From Scolanthus callimorphus (taxonomy: Eukaryota; Cnidaria; Anthozoa; Actiniaria; Edwardsiidae), in NCBI GenBank assembly GCA_033964015.1, contig CM066917.1:248001-312000 (forward strand): a stretch of DNA of 64,000 nucleotides. The letters run 5' to 3'. Below, one piece after another: positions 11,362-20,701 of this stretch. The notes under the pieces are model-generated. The model did not search any database and was not told where the DNA came from. It saw nothing but the letters and a program-made list of their open reading frames with translations. The position numbers and the translations under genes were made by a program. The first letter of the stretch is position 1. Each line of letters opens with the position of its first letter.

Positions 11362-12004
11362 TTAAAGCGGGACTGTCACGGTACGCGCATGTGCGAATTA
11401 TGATCACTTTGGTCCGGGCCGGAACGATGGCTGTGAAAAGGGAGGAATTACGCTGGTAGAATCCGTTCAAATCTTGTTGTTTCGGGGGCCATCTACCCTT
11501 AATTCTTAACGGGTATTCTCTCCTGAGATCTCCTTAGTATCGTGACCAAATTTTGGAGTCGATGCAATATTGTTTGTCGTTTTAAATTGAATGAGACTCG
11601 AGCGTCATTTTCACTGATGGCTGCCCAACAAGAAAGGCCTAATCGAGGTCGTCCTTACGCCAAAATGGCTTGGGAACACAATAAAAGCAGGATCTGGATA
11701 TCGAAAAGGGTCCACGAGACATGGAAATTGTTCAAGGGCTACGGTATCTTCACCTCAGACAACGATTTTGCAGCTCATTTGCCTAAAACCCCTAAAAACT
11801 TAGCATAATGTCGCCTCCTGACGAATGAACTCCAAATTATGTTTTCCCTGAGGCGACGTCGCGCAGGGCGTGGGTACTTTCCCGCGATAACGAAGTGTCC
11901 CGTGATTGGTTTATTTAAACAGGGAATCCCCGTTTTGAATGATAGTTATGCGGGATCGGCGGTCTTTGCTCGAGCATGCGCGTACCGTGACAGTCCCGCT
12001 TTAA
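11362..12004. mobile_element. TIR element (643 bp) ending TTAAAGCGGGACTGTCACGG
   Basis: TTAAAGCGGGACTGTCACGG, continuing through TACGCGCATG, begins at 11362 and is mirrored with near identity up to 12004, so the inverted repeats exceed 30 bp. The internal ORFs (11542-11808, 11839-12201) have no recognised domain. A distant relative with ends TTAAAGGGGCTGTGTCACGG is at 63181-63570. Confidence 0.8.
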
Positions 12005-12187
12005 ACAACAGGCATACAAAGTTTTGTGGTGGAAAAAATGTAGCAGTCTACTTAACAAGAACTTGGGATCCTAATACTAGGTTTTCTACTATAATAAATG
12101 AAATGTACAACTACAGTACTAGACGTGCAACAAAACAGTCATACTACCTCCCGCATAAAAGAACGAACTATAAAAAAAAAATATTCA

Positions 12188-12838
12188 CTCAGTGGCATTA
12201 AGGCATGGCTCTAAAACGAGGGCCTGCTTTTTTGTAACTTCGCTATTTTCCAACGAAAATCTTTCAAACTTGGCCCACAAACACGTTTTGGAATTGTAAT
12301 TACGATTAAGTTGTTGTTGCCATGGTGACGATGTCACGTGACTCACCATCCGCCATTTTGGATGAAATTTTTAGCGCCCGTGCAGGTATGTAGAGAAGGT
12401 GAAAAATAGAAATTTATTTTCAGCATAATCTTTCTATCATTAGTCTTTTTGTAAACCTAATTGGATATCGTGGATGATGTTTTAATAAAGACATTTTTTC
12501 ACAATATCATATATTTCAAAAGCGCGAAAAATCTGATAATTTCTTTTTTCTTGAGAAATTCCAAGATATCCAATTAGTTTCATTTGAAGAAAGTTGTCCT
12601 GTATCTAAATATGTGTTTACCTTTCAATTTTACCTTTTTCTGTTTATCTTAAGAGGGTCTAAATAAAAAATCCAAGATGGCCGCCACCGAGTCACGTGAT
12701 AACCGTCAAAATAAAGCTCTTGTTAAAGTTATTGTACTGACCAATTTTGATGATGATCCATACAATAGAACAAGAGTTATAAAGAATAATCCCTTTTTTC
12801 AGGCAAATGGTTTTGAGCCATGCCTTAATGCCACTTTG
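12188..12838. mobile_element. CTCAG-TTAAGGCATGG family MITE, copy A (651 bp)
   Basis: The left end CTCAGTGGCATTAAGGCATG is mirrored at the right by CCATGCCTTAATGCCAC, with a diverged outer CTTTG in place of CTGAG. The termini match those of 33533-34219, 34526-41096 and 50287-50986. Internally there are two CCGCCATTTTGG/CCAAGATGGC boxes in opposite orientation and no coding capacity. The outermost bases are too diverged to show a target duplication. Confidence 0.75.
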
Positions 12839-13020
12839 AAGTACCTCTTTTCTGAAAAACCATTAACGATGATACTAATTTTCTAATAATAATTATAATT
12901 TGTTTAAATGATAATAATATTTAGTATAATTACTCAAGTGATTGTAGGAATTTCCGCGCGCTGATTGGTCGAGAGGTTCGTTTTCTCTCGCTAAATAGAG
13001 TCGAAAACAATAGAGTCGCC

Positions 13021-13250
13021 AGCCGACCGGTTAGCGCAGTGGTAGAGCGCCGGGCTTGTGTGAGGGAGGTTAGGAGTTCAAACCCCGGCCGAACCAACAC
13101 TCAGGGTCTTTTCTAAAATTGAGGAGAAGGTGCTGCCTTTGCTCTAACATCTGCAAATGGTTAGACCTTCACGTCTTCTCGGATAAGGACGTAAAACCGT
13201 AGGCCCCGCAACGGAAGAAGAACCACCTAGTGGAATCCGATTTGCGTAAC
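13021..13250 (+). mobile_element. tRNA-derived SINE (family A), truncated
   Basis: A tRNA-like head begins ACCGGTTAGCGCAGTGGTAG (box A) and carries GGAGTTCAAACCCCGG (box B). It is followed by the same body as the copy at 36025-36409: ACTC-GGTCTTTTCTA, GAGGAGAAGGTGCTGCC, GGATAAGGACGT. The 3' end runs into an ATT-rich stretch instead of the TAAAC tail of the other copy. Confidence 0.85.
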
Positions 13251-13308
13251 CCATTATTATTATATTATTATTTTAAACATTCAACTGTCCACGAGTCACT
13301 AATATGAC

Positions 13309-13353
13309 CTCGACGTTTCGGGTGCGTACTGCTAATCTAGTCGTCATCGTCGC
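13309..13353 (-). ncRNA. Hammerhead-ribozyme-like motif, probable PLE terminal-repeat remnant
   Basis: Read on the minus strand, a GATGACGA box is followed by a stem-loop region and then CACCCGAAACGTCG. This is the order of the hammerhead core (CUGAUGA, helix II, GAAA). Penelope-like elements are known to carry minimal hammerheads in their terminal repeats. Similar motifs occur at 28119-28155 and 40541-40573. Folding was not computed and activity is unknown. Confidence 0.45.
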
Positions 13354-13592
13354 ATCTGAAATGTCGTGACAATCAGTGACTTTACCTGATAGAATGTTGC
13401 AGTAAATAATTTCTTAAGTATCTATACACGATTAATATTTTGTTTTTGTTTTTAATTTATTAGGTGCGTTTACTCGGTGTACATTGCAGTTACCAACCAG
13501 ATTAGTTGATCATTCAAAACTGTGTTCCCTTTTATCCCCTGGTGATTTTCAAAAATGTTTATCTTCCTCGAATGAGAAGTCAAAAACGGAGT

Positions 13593-13831
13593 GTTAAAAG
13601 TAAAGTAAAGTAAATGTCCTTATTTAACGTCGATAACTCGTAATAGCCTTCGGCTAACAAACCCGAGGTCGACGGTGCACCACTTTACCCCCTTTCAGGT
13701 GAAAGGAATTCAAAGCTATAAGCAAGCTACTCGGAACAGAGAAAGTCGATACGGCTGGTCGATCCGGGATTCGAACTCAGGACCGTACGCGCATTGTGCC
13801 GTGCACAAACACACTGCGCCATCTAGCCGTT
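13593..13831 (-). mobile_element. tRNA-derived SINE (family B), copy 1
   Basis: On the minus strand the head reads GGCTAGATGGCGCAGTGTGT (box A region) and GGTCCTGAGTTCGAATCCCG (box B). The body ends in a (TTTAC)n tail, seen on the plus strand as AAAGTAAAGTAAAGTAAA at 13593-13616. A second copy is at 38394-38646. Confidence 0.85.
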
Positions 13832-14032
13832 CTTCGTTTAGATTGTAGAAACTCCCGTGCCCGTACTATAGGGCGATGATGAAGACTAGTATTCTGGTAA
13901 TAGTCCGGCGGATTAGCGTAAAAATTGCGCACTTTTGGCTAAAGACACCAAACTTTGCATGTCAATAGTTTTTAGTAGTTTATTGAAGATAAGATATGGA
14001 GGCACGCTAAATTTTATTCGTAGTTGACTCGG

Positions 14033-14147
14033 GAGTAGACCCTGGGGGAGGCTGAGTCACATGACCGTTTCAAAACAAAGGACAACCTCGTTCCCATGTT
14101 TTCAAACAGTGCTCATGTGACTCAGCCTCCCCCAGGGTCTTGTACTC
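14033..14147. mobile_element. Short foldback element
   Basis: The arms GACCCTGGGGGAGGCTGAGT and ACTCAGCCTCCCCCAGGGTC enclose a loop of about 45 bp. No coding capacity and no clear target duplication. Confidence 0.7.
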
Positions 14148-14566
14148 GACCAACCTTGAAAATTACCCACAAGACCCTGGGGATGACGTTGATATCTCAC
14201 CTCATGTGAACAAGCCCTACGGGTGTTTACATTTTTATTAGTTAAGTTGTCCTCATGCTTTTTGTGTTTTTTAAAAGGCACAAAGGCAAAATATATTAGT
14301 CTAAATATAATAAATGTATTTTTGATACTACAATATTAACTACTACTATATTTTATTCCTGATAATAGTTGGGAGCTCCGCTTTTAGGCAGTGCCTAAAA
14401 CTATATATTATTTTATTAACAATGATGACAAAATTCTTTGAATGAAGGCAATGAACAGACAATCTGGAAGCTTTTACAGAGTGTCAAATACATCAATTCG
14501 TAAGAGGTCAGGTGCCCGTTGTTATGGGAATAATTATCTCAAGAACAAAAATCATTGACTTGGTCA

Positions 14567-14724
14567 ACTATTCAAATCGGCCGAAAACGTTCCACGGGCA
14601 CTGAGAAGCACGGAAACCACTAGAATGTGAGCTATGCACACCCGGGATACAATAAAAGAGCGAGCAATCCTATTGCTCACTCTCTTCTCACATTTCGCGA
14701 GGGCTGGCCGGAGTCGCTGGTGTT
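14567..14724 (+). repeat. A1 split direct repeat (158 bp)
   Basis: Matches 22352-22509 over its full length, starting ACTATTCAAATCGGCCG and ending GTCGCTGGTGTT. It contains AATAAA (ACAATAAAAGAG), which in the A2 copy could serve as a polyadenylation signal. The gag ATG at 14736 lies 12 bp beyond its right edge. Confidence 0.93.
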
Positions 14725-14735
14725 CCTTTCCTGTT

Positions 14736-17085
14736 ATGGCTCAAGTTCCCGTCCGCCCCGCCGCCCCCGTTGTGGCCCCAGCACCTGTTCCTGTTGTACC
14801 TGCCGTGGCTATGCCAGCACCTGTAATTCCAGCTGCTCCGGCCGTTCCACCAGCCGTTGTTCCGGCGCAGGCCCCAGCCAACCAACCTGCACCTAACAAC
14901 CAAGGACTCGAGGTAAATATGAATCTGCTCTGTTTCAGTTCTGTAGACACATTCTGTAGGTGTTTAATTGGTTGTATGCTGAACTTCGGTTCGGTACGAA
15001 AAGTTCTCTGTTATTTATTATGGCCATTCGGGCCGGGCACGATTCAGCTGAAACATATTTCAGGTGCCCTGTAGGAGTTCAATTGGTTGTATACTGAACT
15101 TCCGTTCGGTACGAAAATTAGCTATTGTTTATTATGGCCGTTCGGGCCGGGCACGATTCAGTGGAAGCAATTTCCAGTGCCCTGTAGGAGTTCCATTGGT
15201 TGTATACTGAACTTCGGTTCGGTACGAAAAATTAGCTATTGTTTATTATGGCCATTCGGGCCGGGCACGAGTCAGTGGAAGCAATTTCCAGTGCCCTGTA
15301 GGAATTCAATTGGTTGTATACTGAACTTCGGTTCGGTACGAAAAATTAGCTATTGTTTATTATGGCCATTCGGGCCGGGCACGTGTCAGTGGAAGCAATT
15401 TCCAGTGCCCTGTAGGAGTTCAATTGGTTGTATACTGAACTTCGGTTCGGTACGAAAAATTAGCTATTGTTTATTATGGCCATTCGGGCCGGGCACGAGT
15501 CAGTAGAAGCAATTTCCAGTGCCCTGTAGGAGTTCAATTGGTTATATACTGAACTTCGGTTCGGTACGAAAAATTAGCTTGTGTTTATTATGGCCATTCG
15601 GGCCGGGCACGATTCAGTGGAAGCATATTTCAGGTGCCCTGTAGAGTTCAATTGGTTGTATACTGGACTTCGGTTCGGTACGAAAAATTAGCTAGTGTTT
15701 ATTATGGCCATTCGGGCCGGGCACGATTCACTGGAAGCATATTTCAGGTGCCCTGTAGGAGTTTAATTGGTTGTATACTGGACTTCGGTTCGGTACGAAA
15801 AATTAGCTAGTGTTTATTGTGGCCATTCGGGCCGGGCACGATTCACTGGAAGCATATTTCCGATGCCCTGTAGGAGGTTAATTGATTGTATACTGAACTT
15901 CGGTTCAGTGCGAAAACTCTGTGTTGTTATTATGGCCGAGCGTGTTTACTGGAAACATATTTCCGGTGCCCGGTAGGAGATTAATTCGTTGTATACTGAA
16001 CTTCGGTTCAGTACGAAAACTTCTGCGTTGTTATTATGGCCATTCGGGCTGAGCGTGTTTCCTGGAAATATATTTCCGGTGCCCGGTAGGAGATTAATTG
16101 GTTGTATACTGAACTTCGGTTCAGTACGAAAATTTATTTGTTGTTATTATGGCCATTCGGGCCGCACATGATTTACTGCAGGCATATTTCTTGTGACATG
16201 TAGGAGTTTCATTGGCTGTATACTGAACTTCGGTTCGGTACGAAACGGTTTTCTCTTGTTTATTATAGCCATCTCGGGCCAGGCACGGTTTATTGAAATG
16301 TTGTTTAAGTGCTTTGTAGGTGGTTAATTGGTTGTCTGATTAATTCGTTGTCTTTTCGGTACGGAAACTTATCTGTTGTTTATTATGGCCATTTGGGTCA
16401 CGCACGATTTACTAGAAACATATGTCAAGTGCCTTGTAGGAACTTAATTGGAGGTATACTTGTCCTAGAAACAATGTCAGGTACCATGTGTGAATATGTT
16501 ATGGGATAATTAAGGGACTTGTGCGCGTACGGCATTGTGCATCAATACGGTTTATACCGCGTGGCGGGATTTTTTTTTCTCATTTTGTGTTGTTGTGTAT
16601 ATTGTCCGTAGGAACAAATACGACAATTGCGTGAGCAAATTACTGGAGCTGCCCAGGGTTCCATTGTCAACCAGGCACTCATGATGGTGCGGCAACTCGC
16701 TGCGAGACCTCCCAATGTATTTGATCCCTATGCACTCATTGGGGCTCTAGAACATCTGGAGGACGCTGGTCGCAAGGCGGGGCATGCTGATGCCCGCAAA
16801 TTCTCGGCGGTTTTGTCAACATGCAAAAAACTCCCGAAAGGCCCGCGTATGGGAGATTTCATCATGCATGTCCTTGGCGATGATGTAGACAAAGAGGTCG
16901 CCAAAACCGTGGCGAAAATGTACAAGCAAGCACCGGGGCCGAGCTTTCAGCCATATCCCAGAGTGGCGAATGGTAATTGGGAGGCTGCTCCGCCTCCTGG
17001 ACGTGCAAGGAATGCTACGGGACGGATAAGGTGTCATAAATGCCACAAGTTCGGCCACATTGCTAGATATTGTCCAGGACACTAA
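14736..17085 (+). CDS. Gag-like protein of the YR retrotransposon, two exons with zinc knuckle
   Basis: Exon 1 (14736-14912) encodes about 59 residues rich in Pro, Ala and Val, and ends ...NNQGLE at a GAG|GTAAAT donor. Exon 2 (16612-17085) begins after TTGTCCGTAG with EQIRQLREQ, both in phase 0, so splicing yields one frame of about 217 residues. The C-terminus carries a CX2CX4HX4C zinc knuckle (CHKCHKFGHIARYC), as in retroelement Gag proteins that bind RNA. The split and the phase-matched GT-AG borders are read directly from the sequence; expression is inferred. An upstream in-frame ATG at 14634 inside A1 is possible, but 14736 leaves the whole A1 repeat untranslated. Confidence 0.75.
14913..16611 (+). 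repeat. gag intron filled by a ~115-bp tandem repeat
   Basis: From about 14955 to 16460 a unit of roughly 110-117 bp repeats some 13 times. Landmarks of each unit are AATTGGTTGTATACTGAACT, TCGGTTCGGTACGAAAA, TTATTATGGCCATTCGGGCC and a GTGCCCTGTAGGAG end. The middle units are nearly identical; the outer ones, especially after 15880, are diverged. The array lies entirely between the inferred donor (14913) and acceptor (16611). Open frames through it are a consequence of the period. Confidence 0.9.
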
Positions 17086-17240
17086 TTAACAACATGAAAG
17101 TCTATTTTGGATACCAGGGTAATAAAACATGTGATAAGGTATTATAAATGCTACAGGCTCCGCTACATTACTAGATATTGTCCAAGATATTAATTCACAG
17201 AGGGAATACGAATGAATATTCGATTCCGAGTATCATGATA
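17030..17240 (+). repeat. Decayed duplication of the gag zinc-knuckle 3' end
   Basis: The segment at about 17033-17125, which includes the last codons of gag, CACATTGCTAGATATTGTCC, the stop and an AATAAAAC, is followed at about 17146-17255 by a diverged copy (TACATTACTAGATATTGTCC, AATAAAACC). The second copy has lost the cysteine pattern and is not open. Confidence 0.7.
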
Positions 17241-17649
17241 ATAAAACCATGTGCAAGGATTCTGTGTCTTCGTTTGCTTTCCTTGGATGGGTAACTTGTC
17301 TAACTTTTGTATATGGGAGAGTATACTTTTGGGCATTACAAATCGCGTGTCGGAATTTTTAGCACTTCCTCCCCGATTGTCGGAACGATAAGAAAAATGA
17401 CCCCGATCGACGAGGGAATACTAAAACCTATAACAGCATTTAGATCACGCTAGATTTGACTTGATATACCTAAGCAAATTACTTGTTCGTCAGGTCATTT
17501 TGAACAATATTGGGCTAGATGTTCTCTTCGTCCGTATCTTTCAAGTCTAGGGATGGTGTTTCGTGACGTCATCAATGCTAATTTTCAATTAAACCTCTAC
17601 GGCGAGGTGCTTTCACTGTTGATTATGTTAGTTATGTCACGCAACACCG

Positions 17650-17855
17650 GTCACGTATGGTGAGCATGTTGTCCGTCATTCTCTTGTTATTGTCTTCAGT
17701 CCATCTCAGACAACGAATTACCTGTAAAGGTTTTAAAAGTCTGCTGAACACAATTGTGTTATTGAATTAAATCGCAAATATTGTACTACATTCCCTACAT
17801 CAGCCGAGGGAAATGGATGCTTTCCTTGTCTTGCCTGACAGAGGCTCTTTAAGCA
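17650..17855. mobile_element. Partial MITE (AAAGAGCC family, copy 3) inside the YR element
   Basis: The segment shares AGACAACGAATTAC, AAATCGCAAATATTG, CAGCCGAGGGAAATGGATGC and a GACAGAGGCTCTTTAA right end with the copies at 6984 and 7443. The left terminus is missing or badly diverged. It sits in the non-coding stretch between gag and RT, so it either inserted into the retrotransposon or was captured by it. Confidence 0.65.
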
Positions 17856-18304
17856 CTAGATTTGCGTAGTTACAAACTAGACGGACTAATAAACAAGTCC
17901 ATCCATTCGCTCAGGACTCTTACTTATATATGACTCATTGCGAAGCCCTCTTCGGGAATTGTAATGTGACCACTCTGTTGGTGCTTACCGGTTGTTAGCT
18001 AGGAAAACATACAATCTGCCTTAACTTTACCTAGGACACATGATGTTTATGCATAATTTGGGAGATAAAGTTAATCACGTGACTAGGAACACCGATCTGT
18101 GTAGGACAAAGAGAGAAAAAAAAAACATACGATTGAGACAGCGTAACCTTTGGGTGATTTAGGGTTCACAGTCCCAGGGTCATCTAAGGCCCTTCGTGCT
18201 CGACTCTTGCAGTTGTGCCGGGACTGGCGTTCTCCTACTGATTCCAGGGGGCGTCGCTCAATACTAAGGGGTTCTCTTCTGTTTTTTTTTTTACGGACGT
18301 TTAG

Positions 18305-20545
18305 CCGCCAGTCAAGCGATCGCGTATTCAAGATTTCGTCCCTCCTGACTGGGAACTGAGTGAGGATTTTGATCCTATGGCGGCTTATCAGAGATATCAC
18401 TCAAACACAGTGAAGTGGGTGACGCTCCCAGGGACCAGTTCGGAGACACCAGTCCCAGCGGAAAATGCTCCTAGTTCCTCCATTGACACTAACGTCAAAC
18501 TGCGTGTGCGGGATCCAGAAAGCTTCCGTGCGGGCGAGGTACATAACTGTAGGGATGAATGGGACAAGCTTACACGCACATCGCCGAATAGACAACAACT
18601 AATGGCTTGGATCGATAACAGGATTGCAGTTAAAGAGTTTATACGACCATTTAAGGGACACTTTGGGGGCTGTCACTATGACTCGCCTTACCCAGTGTCC
18701 AGAATATTCCAGAACCATGCGTCATGTCAGCCATTTGCAAGTTTCATTTCCAAGAGTTTAATGAATCGCATTGAAGTCGGTGCAGTGGGTGTAATTGGTA
18801 GAGTAGGTGAAGTTCCCCCACCCTGTATTGTGATGCCATTAACGGTAGAGCCTACGAAGCCCCGCCTCTGTCAAGATCAACGCTATCTTAACTGCTGGAT
18901 GACAGACATGCCATTCCGCCTTGACTCTGTAGTAGACCTGACACGCTATGTCGACAGAGGCCATTTTCAGTCCAAACTTGACGACAAGTCAGGATACGAC
19001 CATGTGCTAATGGATGATGAAAGCAGATCGCTCATGGGCTTCCAATGGGCTGGATGGTGGTTAGTCAATAACGTACTCCCCTTCGGATGGAAAATCTCGC
19101 CATATATATACCAGTCTTTGGGCATGGTGGCTACCCAGGAAATAAGAAGCCAAGGCGTCCCTTGTGCACAATATATTGACGACCGCCATATAGGGCAGTT
19201 ACGAAGGCCACTCTCGCCCCCTACGCAGCGGCATGGGCTAGAATCGGCGCAAGCTGCTAACCGAATAGCTGTGTCTGTCCTCACCTCTTTGGGGTATTTC
19301 CTAAATCTGTCCAAGTCTGTATTTACCCCTGTTCAGAAGATAGTGTTCTTGGGGCTTTGTTGTGACGCACACCTTCTAGCGTTTACTCTACCGACTGAAA
19401 AAATTCAAAAGTTCCAGATGCTTAGGGAGAGCATATTATCCTCTCGATCGATTCCAGCGGTATTACTCCAGAAGCTCATTGGCAAATGCATATCTTTCAC
19501 TTTAGTCGTACCGGCGGCAAAGTTATTTACACGAGAAATGAACATTGCTGTCACTAAAGCCCTTAAGTCCAAGAAGTTCATCATGGTCAGCGGTCCACTG
19601 CGCGATGAGCTTGAGTTTTGGAGATTCCTGGATACGTGGAAAGGTCATATGAAATGGCGCCAAGAAAAACACGTCTCTGTCTCGATCGCTTCAGATGCGT
19701 CGAATTTTGCTTGGGGCGGTATTCTCTTGAACCAGAAAAGGGAGGTCGTCCGAGAGGTTAAGGATGTTTGGAATCCCCCCATGCTTACCGCCCCGATACA
19801 CGTCAAGGAGGCCACTGCATTGTCTCGCACCCTTCAAGCGTTGGGAGATGAATTGAGGAACAAGCGCGTCGATGTCTTAACTGACAGCACCGTGCTGATC
19901 GGCTGCTGGGAAAGGCAGTATGCAAGCTCCCATGACATGCTTCGAGTCTTGAAGGAAATTTTCTGGATATCAGTCGAGTTGAATATTGCCATCTCGCTCT
20001 ATTACGTCAAGTCGCTGGAAAACCCAGCGGACGCACCATCCCGCCGTCTCTCACTTATGGACTGCTCCTTGTCGCCAAAAATATGGGAGACTATTCAGCG
20101 CGTCTATGGAGGCCCATTGGGTCACACATGCGATCTAATGGCCTTGGAGTCCAATGTTCAAACCGACAGAACAGGAAACCCACTTCCCTACTTCGCGCCA
20201 TTCCAGACACCAGGAGCTCATGGTGTGAACGTATTCTGTCAGGAAATCTCAGCGGAGAAAGATTCTGTCTTTGAGAACCCATACGTGTTCCCCCCCTTTC
20301 GGCTTATCGGCCCCACCCTTCGGTTTCTACAACAACAGAAGGCGAGATGCACGCTAGTGGTGCCTGATAGATATCCAAGGCCGTACTGGTGGCCAATAAT
20401 TCAGGCTCAATGTACATCTAAGGAGAAATTAGCAGCGCGAGGGGAGTCCGGTGTCCTGCGCCGCCCGAGCATAGATGGCTTCGTTGAGTATGGCCCTATT
20501 CCTTGGGACCTGTGGGCGTTTAGAGTTCTTTCTGATTGTTACTAG
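18305..20545 (+). CDS. Reverse transcriptase-RNase H of the YR retrotransposon
   Basis: A 722-codon frame from ATG 18377 is open upstream to 18305, where a T-rich tract ending GTTTAG gives a good 3' splice site. The exon then starts PPVKRSRIQ, with a nuclear-localisation-like KRSR. RT motifs counted from the ATG: LDDKSGYD (201-208, first catalytic Asp D202), LPFGWKISP, and YIDD (266-269). The RNase H domain shows D440 (SDASNFAWGG), E478 (HVKEATAL), D503 (VLTDS) and D562 (ENPADAPSR), the pattern of DIRS/Ngaro-class RNase H. No frameshift or stop interrupts it. The initiation codon depends on an unidentified upstream exon; 18377 is the conservative start. Confidence 0.93.
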   Translation, partial: PPVKRSRIQDFVPPDWELSEDFDPMAAYQRYHSNTVKWVTLPGTSSETPVPAENAPSSSIDTNVKLRVRDPESFRAGEVHNCRDEWDKLTRTSPNRQQLMAWIDNRIAVKEFIRPFKGHFGGCHYDSPYPVSRIFQNHASCQPFASFISKSLMNRIEVGAVGVIGRVGEVPPPCIVMPLTVEPTKPRLCQDQRYLNCWMTDMPFRLDSVVDLTRYVDRGHFQSKLDDKSGYDHVLMDDESRSLMGFQWAGWWLVNNVLPFGWKISPYIYQSLGMVATQEIRSQGVPCAQYIDDRHIGQLRRPLSPPTQRHGLESAQAANRIAVSVLTSLGYFLNLSKSVFTPVQKIVFLGLCCDAHLLAFTLPTEKIQKFQMLRESILSSRSIPAVLLQKLIGKCISFTLVVPAAKLFTREMNIAVTKALKSKKFIMVSGPLRDELEFWRFLDTWKGHMKWRQEKHVSVSIASDASNFAWGGILLNQKREVVREVKDVWNPPMLTAPIHVKEATALSRTLQALGDELRNKRVDVLTDSTVLIGCWERQYASSHDMLRVLKEIFWISVELNIAISLYYVKSLENPADAPSRRLSLMDCSLSPKIWETIQRVYGGPLGHTCDLMALESNVQTDRTGNPLPYFAPFQTPGAHGVNVFCQEISAEKDSVFENPYVFPPFRLIGPTLRFLQQQKARCTLVVPDRYPRPYWWPIIQAQCTSKEKLAARGESGVLRRPSIDGFVEYGPIPWDLWAFRVLSDCY

Positions 20546-20701
20546 TGACAATACCAATATTCCTTAAGATCACGGCTGAGAAACCCATTGACACATATTA
20601 TACGTTACTTATTGTATTATTCATGTTAAATCTGATAATGAGCATATTAAATATTTATACGATAAACGACTCAAATTGGTATTTCTGATTTTATTATTCA
20701 G

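Noticed and set aside
13021..13094. Free-standing tRNA gene
   Set aside because: Box A and B are present but the sequence continues into the same body as the SINE at 36025-36409, so it is a SINE head.
15087..15506. 139-codon repetitive ORF
   Set aside because: It lies in the gag intron array; several units happen to keep frame. It ends with the array and has no independent promoter or homology.
14960..16460. Regular repeats considered as a CRISPR-like array
   Set aside because: Units are contiguous ~115-bp repeats without unique spacers, in a eukaryotic retrotransposon.
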